Assembly (NCBI GenBank): GCA_013180625.2
Contig: SNVD02011145.1
Location: forward strand, 186,001-250,000
DNA length: 64,000 nt
From: Boswellia sacra
Taxonomy: Eukaryota > Streptophyta > Magnoliopsida > Sapindales > Burseraceae
Direction: 5' to 3'
Made by a program: the position numbers and the translations under genes. The notes under the pieces are model-generated. The model made no database searches and was not told the DNA's origin. It saw only the letters and a program-made list of their open reading frames with translations. The stretch's first letter is position 1. Every line of letters begins with the position of its first letter. Of this stretch, positions 22,195 through 34,017 are shown in pieces.

Positions 22195-24298
22195 GGTGCA
22201 CACGAATGAAGTTGGGTCGAGTTTCGCCAAACCCGTATCAACCCGATACATCATCGAGTTAGAGAAAATTAACCCATGATCGGGCATTTGAATTATTCAA
22301 TCCGACATGTAATATATACCTCGGGTTGGGTCGAGTTACTCGCGTTGGACTGATCCCAATTTCACAGTATTATTAAAATTATTTGTATTAGGCCCATATA
22401 TATTTTAAAGGTTATATTTTATACAAAATAAGGCTCACTGACATAAATTAGGTCATATCACATACAAATTAAGGGTAATTGACATAAATTTAAAATTTTT
22501 AAACCTTTTAATGTATTTTAGGTCCAAAATCTAGTTGACCATTTATCAAAACTTCAAATGCTAGTTTTTTAATATCTATATTAAAATTTCCAAATAAAAT
22601 AAAACACTGCACAAAAACAACCAAACCTAAAACATATCAAACCTAACCAATATCTCCCATTTAAGCTAAACAAATTCTAAAATTCAAAGACCACTACTCT
22701 GAAGCAGTAGCGGCTGCTATTAATCTCCTCAATCTCTTGCAACCTGCAAACTATAAAAAACTCAAAACCACCTGTGAAACTCCAATTTACTTCCATTTAT
22801 AAAATTGGAGATTACATTCAATTTGCAAGCATCACACAAAGATTAAAAAAAATAAATAGATTAACCTGATTACAAAATAGATTGACCTAATCGCAATTTA
22901 TATTCTAATTGACCATCAATGCTTAAAGAGAAAAATGAAAACTTCTAACAAACATGAAGAGAAAAATGATGTAATACAGTTCTCACAAAGAAACTAAACA
23001 TTCAATTTCCAAATCACAATTGAATGCCTGTGTATTCAGTACCTTCTGTATGCATAAAAATTCTTAGCTTGGGTTTTCCTCCAACAATAATGTTGGCTTG
23101 AATCAACTAGATGAACCACTTAAAGCCCTCCAGGCAACGCATTACAAGACGAAAATCCAAATTGGTGTAGTATTGCGAAAATCTATAATAACCTAAGCAA
23201 TCCAGAGCATCGGAATCCATACCACCAATTATATCTAACTAATTGAAACAATTGTTTCTATTTTGAAATGCGAATTTGGGAAAGAAACCTCGTTATAATT
23301 GATAGAAAAAGATGAAACATTATTTTTGGCCTTCAGAAATTGAATTACAAAAGACTGACAAAGAGAAGTAAAAAAGAAAAAAAAAATCGAACCTTTGGGT
23401 GTCGGTAGTTGTGATGACTTTGCTAGTGCCTTCTTGAAGGACTACACGAGCTTTGGTGCATTTCCTGTGACCAGTACTGATCAAAGTCTGCATTGGGCTG
23501 TTTTGTCCCACGTGAGGAGGCTCAGCCTTTTCTTTTTCACTCTACCATCGTCCTTACTTCTCTTATATTTCAGTAGTTTCCATTTTGAGCATAGATTGAA
23601 GAAAGGCCCTGTCTTCCAAGAAGTCTTTCTTTCGCACTCCCTTCTTTTTCTCCCAGGGCATATTTAATAGCTGATTCATGACAATGGTTGAGATGATAGC
23701 CCTAGCTTACGAGATGATTGAAGGTTGATGCACGAAGGGTTGCTGTCCTAACAGCTTATGGAATGATGTCTTATTGAAAGATCAAATCCAGTAGGAAGCT
23801 GCGACTTATCATACTTCTTGAGGTTCATTTTTTTTTTCCAGGTCAAGCGATGAAGCTCCTGTGGCGAATACAACGAGCTGCAGAGTTTTGAAAATTAGTG
23901 AAATGCATATGGATTTTTTGGATGTGTGAAATAAGGAAGAAGCAAGCACGGAAGAGGAGCAGGCAAGAATAGAGGAGGCGGAGGCTTGCAACAATTTTGA
24001 TTTTAGGAATCAGGTACTGAATTTGGATTAAGGTTCGTAAAGTTGTATTAAGATAAGTGTTCTGGTGTGGCAATGTCCATAATAAGACTTTGCTCTAGAC
24101 TAATTACATGGCGACACATCGCAATAAAATATTTTTAAAAAATAAATGGTCGGGTCAGTCTATACTGGGTTACAACGACAAAACCCGATTCTAACCCAAA
24201 AATGCAAAAACCTGGTGAACGTAGCCCGATTTCGGGTTTAATTCCTGAATAAATCTGTCAAAAACTTGAAAAACCCAACCAACTCGCTCAAGTCCATA
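22195..24298. mobile_element. hAT-like non-autonomous element (tentative)
   Basis: Ends are rich in 'gggtcgagttt / aacccg' strings typical of plant hAT terminal regions: left 'ggtgcacacgaatgaagttgggtcgagttt', right '...aaaaacccaaccaactcgctcaagtccata', roughly inverted. The 5-mer GTAAG occurs immediately outside both ends (22190-22194, 24299-24303). An 8-bp duplication, the norm for hAT, is not convincing, so borders are provisional. The interior includes a ribosomal-protein-like fragment (23390-24075) and no transposase. Confidence 0.35.
23390..24075 (-). pseudogene. Possible ribosomal protein uS9-like gene fragment
   Basis: On the minus strand, 23511-23396 reads 'STGHRKCTKARVVLQEGTSKVI', trimmed core 'GHRKCTKARVVLQEG', similar to the conserved start of organellar uS9 (GTGRRK..ARVVLQEG). 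Farther upstream 'NLKKYDKSQLPTGFDL' (about 23830-23780) and a Lys-rich 'PWEKKKGVRKKDFLEDRAF' precede it, with stops between. The 5' part could encode a targeting sequence. Evidence rests on short matches recalled from the family; a fragment captured by the surrounding hAT-like element is plausible. Confidence 0.3.
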
Positions 24299-24303
24299 GT
24301 AAG

Positions 24304-26660
24304 AGAGCTATGACTACATGGCTACCAAAATGTGACATGCTAGCATAATACTAATAGCTATCTTTACCTCAAAAATGAGCAAATGCAAAAGAAAATTCAG
24401 GGAAAAAGGTAAACCAAAAACATAAAAAATTAAAGTAAAGACAAACCAAACTCCTGTTGATCTCGATTAATAAACTTTAAAGATTACATGAAAGAAACAA
24501 GAACAAGAATATAACTTGAAAACATAAAAAGTAAATAGCATGGGCACTGCCAAAAAAAAAAAAAAAACTTGATAATTAATCAACCAACTTAATCTCGATA
24601 GTATGACTTATAATACAAACCAAAATGCACCTGAGAATTGAGAAGAAACCATCATCTTACGGTTAATGATTGCTTTCCCAAAGAACAATTAGGTCTTTAT
24701 CCAACTCATACATGATTGCCTTAAAGCTCATTACCATATTTTTAAAAACTTCAATTGAAACTATAGAAACTGCACATGCATCTGCAATAATTCTAGAGCA
24801 ATAACTTCTTAATAAGAAGAACATTGGATTATGTTCACTGTTTCCCAGGTGCCCCTACACCAAATAGTTCAAGACCCGGGATGAGCACCAACCATGACAA
24901 CTAAAATTTTCTAAAATGAGCAGCAGTTTCTCTGAGTTCAATAGAAAACCAAATAACTCGTCTTATATAAAAATTAACCTGTTCTAATAGTTTAGTTTCT
25001 TAGTAAGCTTCTAGCAAACAACGAATATGAATATTAATGACTTGATTTGACTCTAAAACAACTAAGAACCAAAGGAATCCATTTCCATTCTCAAAAAAAA
25101 CTTTGTTTGCAAAGGGGCAAAAGCATGTCATTCTCAATTCTCAGAATAATAACCATAACAAACGATGGTTTCTTTTCAATTTTCAATTTAGAAATCAACA
25201 ACCCAAATGACCAGTTACCTTGTTTACGCCTTTGCCAAGTTTTATTTTTATTTTTATTTTTTTTTAAGATTTTCAATTATGGTTTAAACAGGGCTTTTTG
25301 AATCAATAGTCACATGACCCGGATTATGAAACTTGTGCATCGGATCTTTCCGTGGCCCACAATACTTATTAACTCTGTATTTAGAGTGTTGTTCTTTAAG
25401 CCTTTTTATCTTTTTTTAAGCCTCTTTTTTAATTAAATTTATTAAATAATTTTAATTTACAACTGTATTTAATATAATTTCAATAATACCCTCTTTCAAC
25501 TCCATTTACAGTGGAGAAAGCATGTAGAAATAGTGAACAGTGCATAAGTGATAACTGTACTGAGGGATCAGGAAATCATTTGTTTACCATCTATGGCTTT
25601 ACCCAAGTGTACAACTATTGCAATGTTGAGATGGTGGATATAATTAAATGTCTATACTGACAACTTGCATCAATAACATTCATGCTCTTGATAGACCTTA
25701 TTTTAGCATAATAGTAATCAGTAAAATTAAAACCAAGCAAACACATTCAAATAAGAAATTTTCTGCAAGCTTAAGTTAATTTATATCTAAAATCTAGTCT
25801 AACCAAAATTTTACCGATTAAAAATCAATAATCAAATAAAAAGAAACTCTTATTTTGATGATTGAAGAGAACAAGTTGTAGTTATCTTCTTCAAATAAAA
25901 TAAAGTTGATGAATTTACATTTTATCCTTAAAGGCAATTGAATAGCTTGTTCCTTGCTTTTAATCGATCAGTTCTACGTAGAACCTCACTAATTTTTCTA
26001 CTTCTCCCTTTTCATCCCTAATATCTCTTCATCCACCGCTTTTTTTTTTCCTTGGAAAGACTAAACCCAATTTTCTGACAAAAAGGTATTTTGGAAAATT
26101 CTAAAATAGGTTTTTGTAAAATAAAATTTATTTTGAAAGAGGGGTTTAGAGAGAGATTTGTGGGGTCTTAAATTACAGTACTCCTCTACTTATTTCCTTT
26201 TGATTTTTTGGGTAAATTTAAAAACTTTTTTAAGAATCTTTCAACAAAAATTAGAATATTTGAAATTCGTAAATATATATAATATTGATTGAAAAATATA
26301 ATTTTTGAAAAAAATATTAAACTAACTATTTCTCTATGAAATTGATATCGTTTTATGAGTGGTTACCATTCATCAAATTATTTTTTTAATTTGATTAAAT
26401 TATTTTGAATTTTCAAATATTGAATGTTTTCAACCTTCCTAGTTTTATACAAATGAGTTATAATATATTACGATTCTTTGCCATATATATAAAAACTGTT
26501 AATAATTTCCTTCTCAATTACATATAGGTTAGCATTTTTTCAAAGAATAATGAGTGTCTTTTCAAATTATATGCCAAATTATATGTATTTATTTAATGAT
26601 TGTTAAGTGGATGGATTGATCGTGTAATGAATAATGTTGTTAATTCCAAAAGAGTAATAA
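24304..26660. other. AT-rich intergenic sequence
   Basis: No gene seen. Contains homopolymer runs and low-complexity T/A tracts. Short ORFs here (25047-25301 and its antisense) have no domain features. Confidence 0.4.
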
Positions 26661-26835
26661 TATTCTTACAAACTATCTATACAAACTTACTCTTATAAAC
26701 TAATATGTCATGATTTGGTTAGATAAGTGAATTTTAAATTGTAATTATATTAATTAATGTGGATAATGGAGCAATCATTGAATGATACCACGTAAGTTTA
26801 TACAAGTAAGTTTATATGAATAGTTTGTAAGAATA
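26661..26835. mobile_element. MITE with about 45-bp terminal inverted repeats
   Basis: The left end 'tattcttacaaactatctat' (26661 on) matches the reverse complement of the right end at 26791-26835 at most positions over about 45 bases. Total 175 bp, no coding capacity. The target duplication is unclear, so superfamily is not assigned. Confidence 0.7.
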
Positions 26836-27682
26836 ACATCATTCATTTCAAAATTATGTTATGTGATTTAGAATGCATGATTTTGCGAATGTAAACTAAA
26901 TCTATAAAAATATAGGAAGGGCGATAATAATGACAAATTACCTATTACATCTAACCGAAAAACTGAACCCTAATGTTAGTTTTAGAAATCATCAAATGCC
27001 ACTGTTGTCATATTAAATTAGCCAGTGCTGTTTTTCAGATATGGTTTTTTTTTTTTTTTTTTTTTTGGTTAGGGTGTTTGGGTATGGAAGTGGAGTGTTT
27101 GGTTTGTTTAAATTGCAGGGAGGCAACAAGAGGAAGAAAATGATTGGTTATTTTAGTGTTCGTTTTGGATATTGTATTAGGTTTATCTTTTGTTTAATTA
27201 ATTGTCGGTATTACAAAGATTTGCGTTTGGATTTGGTCTCTGAAGAGGGCCTTTAACAGACCCCTACTGTCTTGTAGCGGAGAATTATAAACATTATAAA
27301 TCCATACAAATAAACAGATTATTCATATAGTTATATATCCTCCATGAAATCGAACTGGATTAATTTCTTTACGTCAATGGTGTTTATATCCCTACGCATA
27401 AATAGATTATTTAATTTCCTACAATACCTCAATTGAGAATATGCATTTTCATATCGTCTTCAGATACAAAACAATGTACTAAGATTACTGTATATAAAGA
27501 TTATTGTCTATAGATGTTTATAGATGTTTATCTAACAAGACCTTTGAGTGATGGAAAAAGGATGTTTGAAATCATAAACAGGTTTTTCTCATTATTTTTC
27601 ATGATCATGGAAAATTCATTTAGATGTACAAAGATCATAAAATTTATTTGAGATATTTACGATATTATATATATATTTATAA
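26836..27682. other. AT-rich intergenic sequence with T22 tract
   Basis: Holds a long poly(T) at about 27043-27066, which starts a spurious 71-aa ORF. No supported gene. Confidence 0.4.
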
Positions 27683-27833
27683 TTTATTCCACACAAATCT
27701 GAGTGTAGATGCATATATTTTGAAAATCATTATTAGATAGTGGTAGTTAAGTAAAATATATTTTATTCCAAACAAATTTGAGTGTAGATGCATATATTTT
27801 GAAAATCATTATTAGATAGTGGTAGTTAAGTAA
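27683..27833 (+). repeat. Tandem duplication, 79-bp period
   Basis: Copy 1 (27683-27761) and copy 2 (27762-27833, slightly short) both read 'tttattcc.a.acaaat.tgagtgtagatgc...tagtggtagttaagtaa' with only a few differences. Recent local duplication. Confidence 0.85.
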
Positions 27834-28450
27834 TATTTATATATATGTATATATGATAATTAAGATAATATTGGAACCTGATTTTTAGGTTAAATTTATA
27901 ATAATTTACAAACCATTCGTCTATTACTGTACAAAGTGGAGAATTGCTTAACTCTGGTCAAAATACAATTACTTAACCATTTACTAAATTTATATGTGAT
28001 TAAGAATACACATACGAGGAATTAAAAATCAACATATCATTTTATTTGTTGAAGTTTTTCTATATTAGATATATAAATAATAATTATACAAGCTTTCCTA
28101 AGAAGTGATGTCTAGGGTGGGTCTCTTTTAGTCTAGCTCTCAAACATTGGAGAAGTAAGGCTCATTCAACCGTATAATATGGATCAAATGGCTCTATTTT
28201 TGTTAATAATAATTATATAATTTAGATCAAAGCGCGCTTGAAGAGATATTTTGGTCAACAACAATTATAAGCGTAGAATAAGAACGAGATGGTAAATGGC
28301 TTAGATGAAGTCAAACCCAATTTAAATAAAATATTATTATTTTAACTCATTTTCATAATTATTTTCTTATAATTTTATTAGCAATTTTTTCTCAAGCATG
28401 ATAATTTGTTTCCTATTTTTAATTGTAGGGATATGAAAGCTCTATGGAAG

Positions 28451-29244
28451 TGTTAGGTTTTGCAGCGTATGGAAGTTACGAATACTATAATTGAAAACAA
28501 TACTGTCAATCAGAACAGGTATTTTACGTGATTCGGTTATAACCAACCTACATCCACGGGTAACAAGAGTTGCAATCTACTACATTGTATGTATTTACAC
28601 TTGACTTATGATTTTTTTACAGTGGTAGACACCCGCTCACTCACTAACCTAATCTATATAAACTTGATCAACCTCGATCACAATCGTAGTCCTTCACACA
28701 CTCTTCTAATGCTGCTCTTTTTCTATCACAATTATCTTAACTACACACAGTTAAAATAACATAATTCTCATAACTGATACAGACACATATGATTACTTAA
28801 CTCCCTTAAGCTCAAACAATCTATAACAATTAACCAAAGCCTAAAGATTTACACAAGACATAAAAACAAATAAAAGAGGCACTCAAACTTGCTCTTGCTT
28901 GCTCTCTCTCAATTTTTCTTGAATGCGTTGAATGTCTTACTCCAAAAGCTATGAAGATAGCTTTATATAGTATTTGATATCAATTGTAATCCTTGTCAAG
29001 ATCTTGTAAAATCTCAATAAAACTTATAAGAAAAGTTTGGATAGCAATCAAACATTATAGGAAGTAATAATGTACTCTCATAAGCAATCTAGAATACTTA
29101 AATAATATCCTAATCTAATAAAAGATAATTAATACAAATATAAAACTTCATATTCAACTAGGATACCAAATTCAAACTTATTCCTATTTAACTAGGATAC
29201 CATATCAAAACTTATCCTATTTTAATTAAAATTCTCCTAATACA
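28451..29244 (-). mobile_element. Probable retroelement LTR-derived repeat
   Basis: Contains 'ttttacgtgattcggttataaccaacctacatccacggg' (in pieces around 28522-28560), a string typical of plant copia-type LTRs. Possible ends TGTTAGGTTTT (28451) and CCTAATACA (29244). A related block lies at 32265-32320. No target duplication, no coding. Class is uncertain. Confidence 0.35.
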
Positions 29245-29249
29245 AAACG

Positions 29250-29329
<80 letters not shown>

Positions 29330-29330
29330 A
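29250..29330 (+). repeat. Compound microsatellite (AT)n(GT)n(AT)n
   Basis: About 24 bp of AT repeats, about 42 bp of GT repeats, then about 14 bp of AT repeats. Likely length-polymorphic. Confidence 0.95.
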
Positions 29331-32054
29331 TAAATGAGATTAGAAAAATATTCACATTTAATTTTTTTATCACATGATGACAAAATACTCATGTGCAATC
29401 CACATGCCATGTGTGCCCCGTCTAGAACAGCAGGAAGGAACTTTTTTTATGAGAAGGAATCATACATCTTAGAAGAATGTTTTCAAAAATTCTTCATAAT
29501 CACTTTGTTTTTTTCTTCTCTTTGTATTTTGTCAAATGAATTAAACTTGGGAGATTTTCAACAAATTATAGTTATATAAAATTTTTTTAATGCATGTTTA
29601 TGGAAATATTTTTTTGTTGACATAGAAATGTGAATTGTTGTTATGTGATGTTTATACATAGATTAACTACTGTGATGTGTTGTCATGCGATGTTTAAGGA
29701 ATTTTAATTTTAACTTTATTTTTGGAATAGATTAATTACATTTTATATGTCATCCATTGTTTATCAAATTTAAATTCTATTTTTTTAGACAAAAAAATGA
29801 ATAAAATTAGAATAAAAGCATTAAACAAAAATATTACCTATCTATCTATGATAAAACATTATTTTTGCCACTACATTATAATTATCATTAAAATCGTATC
29901 ATTATTTTTGCCACTATATATTATAATTATCGTTAAGATCCAAATTAAATTTTATCAACTTAGTGATGAACCCTTGATAATATGCCATTAACTCCTCTTA
30001 ATATCCTCATTGTTAGCTCAAAGCTTGTCGTTTAGGTTTAAATTAAATTTTACCAACCCAAGTTATTACCGCTTGATTTTGTCATTAATTCCCTGTTATT
30101 TCCTCAGCAATTAGTTAAAAAGCTTGTGTGGTATATAGTGTTACAGTATGGCTGATTAGATCATTAAAATAGGTATAGATAACCCATAATAAAATTATTT
30201 AATTTCCTCTAACACCTTATAATTTTTTTACTAGGTAATGTATGCTGCTTACACTTTGCTTGTTCAAATTTCACCTTATATGTATTGAAAAATCATGCTT
30301 ATCTAACAATAATTTTAGTATGATCGTTTGCAATCATCCATGCATAAGCTTTTTTAGTTTTTTTTTAATAATTTTATTCAACTTTGAAATAATATGAACA
30401 CAACATAAGTGAGAGGGGTCTATCATGTCATCCATATTTTATCAGTACCCATCCAATTAATTCTTGATTGATATGTATTTTTTTTGAAAGCCACTAATAT
30501 AATGATGGTTAAGTAGAAGGAAACAACATCATTTTGATTAATTTATTTTAATTAAAACCTTTAACTTTGTTGAGGAATTATTCGAAGTTGAAATTTTTTC
30601 CTTTCTCTTAAAAATTTTATATTAGAGTATGATTATGATTTATGAAATTGAAATGAAATAACTTAGATATAGGTTTGTCAAATGGGTCATATAATTACAG
30701 TAATATAATTTTTAATAATATAATTAAATATACAACAAAATAGAAATGTATATTATAAATAAAATACAAAATGAGCACTACAATATCACGATAAATGCGA
30801 TGAATATAAATATATTTTATATCCATATTAACAACAATTCATATTACTATTTTAATTATATGACTATTTTAAATTATAAAACCTTGTGGGCCGGATCTTT
30901 AGGGAGACTGTTCAACTTTTCAGGCACCTTTTTACTTTTGGTGTCTAGATTTCTTTTTTCCTTTCTTTTATTTTTAATTTTAATATTAAAATTTACAAAA
31001 AAAATTAATGTTCCAACTAATGTTTATATTATTACTAAATTTCATTTTAATTATCATATAGGTAAAAATTTATAAAAATATTAACAAAATTTATAAAAGG
31101 ATAAAAAGATGTTTATAATGACAGATTGGTAAGAGAGGATTTATTTTCACAAATGCTATAACCTAAAGTTATTTCATGAAGAAATAGTACGTATACTAAT
31201 GTTAAAACTTGTGCCAAAAAAAAATTTCAATCCAAAATAGTTGGTTTTATAAATACTATAATAACACATAATCATCGACTAAAGTTATATTATCATTATT
31301 TATCATTTTTTTATTTTATAAAAATGTGATGCTAATCATACTTAAAATTACTTATATATACAAACCGAAATTAGATGACCATAAGATAACATCATTATGA
31401 TATACTAGTACATTATTGACTTTAATTATGTCACAATACATCACATTTATGAAATTGGTTTGAAATAGTTGAATTAATTGACCAACTATCATATTACACT
31501 TCAACACATTTACGACATATCAATTTGGTCACTTTTATATAATTATTTAAGTTTCTTATAAGAGTAGTTGTACGTATGCAATAAAATCTATATAACTTAA
31601 TGTAACACAAATTTATTAGATAGATAAAAATGAAAAAATAATTAAATAATTGAATTTAAGAAAATTTTCAGACGTAGCCTCCATTTGGGGGGCCTATTAA
31701 TTTTAGCCTTGCTCTATAAAATTTTCATCCAAATAGCCATCAACCACTAAAATTAAGTTAATTCCCTTTTTATAATTTCAAACCCATAACCTCCTTCTTT
31801 CCTCCCTCCTACATGCAAACCCATAGCCGTTTTTAACAAGATTTTCAATTACAAGCATCCGTTTTCCCTGTTACAAATCTGAATTGTGAAGCGAGTTCAC
31901 TATTACAAACATCCAGAAGGGGAGTTCACTGTTTTTAGAATGAGAGAAGAGAGAGACGAAATGATGTGCACCTGATTGCTAACCCATCTACAATCCGAGT
32001 AAGTTACTAGAATACCTTCAATTGATCCTATAAAATATGTGGTTGTTTGTGTTG
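29331..32054. other. AT-rich intergenic sequence
   Basis: No supported gene. ORFs at 29334, 29797 and 30746 are AT-biased (Ile/Asn/Lys/Phe-rich) without domains. The left terminus of the downstream MULE may lie near 31670-31760 ('cctccatttggggggcctattaattttagcc'), but its partner is outside the window. Confidence 0.4.
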
Positions 32055-33180
32055 ACCCAGGTATGGCAACCCAAGAGAGGGGTGAATTGGGTTTTCGGAT
32101 TTATAAAACTTTTCTTAAAAGATCAAAATCAGTTCACTCTTTTCTTTGAGAATAAAGGTGATGAAGATAAAATTATAAGTTATCTAAGATGCAATCAAGA
32201 GAATAACAATAATTAACAAGCACAAGGGCAAATAAATTTAAAGAGGATAAGGATAGAGAGAGTGCAGTCTCAATTTACGTGGTTTGAAAAACCTTACCTA
32301 CGTCCACGGGCTCCTAGCTTCTCTATAAACTAGGCTTTCCACTAAGTTGTAGAAGTCCTTACAACTTGCTTGATGAACAACCTCACCAAGACTTCTTCCT
32401 TCAACCTTTGATAACACCACACTAAGAGTTCTCTCAATCGTTTAACTCTTGATAATACCATACCAAGAGTTCTCTCAAGGAAACTATTATCCTTTACACG
32501 AATGATCTTAATCTCACCATAATGTAAGAACAAAGAAAATTGTTTACAATAAAAGTACAACTCTCCTCAAATAGTAGATAAAGAATATAAAAGCTCTCTA
32601 AACTTGATATTTCTCTTATTTGTTGCTTGATGGATTCTTATTGAATGCATAGGAGAATGGCTCCTTTTATAGGCAAATGAGATGAACTTAATCAATGAAG
32701 ACACCAACTCCAAATTTTCTGCCTACCATAAAAATCGTAATCTTGTCGGCCATTTTTGTCAATATTCTGTTTGAAATTTGAAAATCATTCGGTGCTCATG
32801 TTAGTTAATTTTTCTTCCTTATGTCAGTCCACCGACTTGCATGATGATTATGTCAACCTTCCATTTGAAATTTGAATTTCTTCAAAAAATATGACATGTG
32901 CTCCATTAAATCATCTTTCCAACGTCTCAAGAATCAAGTGATTTGGATAGCTCTAGCTCAAGATATGTCTAAAATAGCATTCGGTGTTCATGTGAACTGA
33001 TTTTGTTTGCCCTTTAGCTTGCATGATGATTTGGACAACTGTTGACTTGAAATTTGAATTTCTTATTCTTAAACTTTGGTTACTTTAACATATAATCTTC
33101 TCCTTAGCTTCAACACTTTATTTTAATAAGCCTCTTCTTGATTTTACAATTATTTCATTGATCTTATTCTTACACATAAA
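32055..33180. mobile_element. Unclassified retroelement-like repeat
   Basis: Includes 'gagaggggtgaattgggttttc' and 'tttacgtggtttgaaaaaccttacctacgtccacgggctcc', strings common to high-copy plant repeats and similar to 28451-29244. No ORF of note; borders undetermined. Confidence 0.35.
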
Positions 33181-33289
33181 TAAACATATTAGTAATACTT
33201 CAATGAATCAATGTATATTGTTATCATTAAAATTATCATGTAGCCTTAGGGCTAATAGTTTGTATTTTATTCTGATTTTATGCTAAATT

Positions 33290-33960
33290 TATGTCTATAG
33301 AGATAGAGATAGAGAGAGAGAATAATGCATGTGGATTGTTTGATTGCTGGTTGATGTTTTAGTAATGTTCTAAGGCTATTATGATTATTCTATTCAATTT
33401 GCAACTTGAATAGCATGCTAAATTCGATTGTAGGTCGATTTGATTTTTTTTTTTTTTGATTTTGGTGTTGGATTGTAGTATGAGTCTATTCTAGAGGTTG
33501 AAGACGATGATTCGATGGTATTAAGCTGATGAATGTTGTTGCATTGTGTGTCGAATTATGATGTTGAACTGTAGAATAGCAAGATTATGTTTTCAAACCA
33601 ATGTCAAAGAATAGCCATCATTAACTATCGAATTTTCATGCTCTATTGTATAGTTGATGTTTCAGTGATTCAACAATTAGATTGGGAGCTATCGAATTGT
33701 TGAGCTACTTAGTCAAATCGTCAAATCACTGTCAATCTTTTGAATTACATGTGATGTAGGTGTAGTGCAATCTGTTATGTGTCGAACTATTATCGAACTC
33801 CTTGCTAGTGTTATCGAACTGTCGAATTATGCTGTCAAACTTATATTCACCCTCATTAAACTCTCATTTGCCTTGTCAAATTATCAAAATATGCAATTCA
33901 ACAGCTCGATTTGTCATTAGTTGAATTGTCAAATTTTAGGATAGAAACACTTTTTTGACA
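33290..33960 (+). repeat. Leader of the MULE Ulp1 gene with degenerate TCGAA repeats
   Basis: Starts with a short (GATAGA/GA)n microsatellite (33297-33322). From about 33480 to 33960 the motif 'gtcgaactgtcgaatta' and variants recur many times at irregular spacing. Ends in a pyrimidine tract and 'tttcatttcag' acceptor (34009) directly before the ATG at 34018, so it is probably the 5' intron and leader of that gene. Confidence 0.5.
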
Positions 33961-34017
33961 ATTTTATGCATGGTTTTAAGGTTCTAACCAATTTTACTTT
34001 TCATTTCAGGTTTAGAC

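Noticed and set aside
22190..24303. 8-bp target duplication for the hAT-like element
   Set aside because: Only GTAAG matches on both sides; extending to 8 bp introduces mismatches, so the class stays tentative.
30746..31075. 109-aa ORF
   Set aside because: Composition follows the AT-rich DNA; no domain and no homologous block elsewhere in the window.
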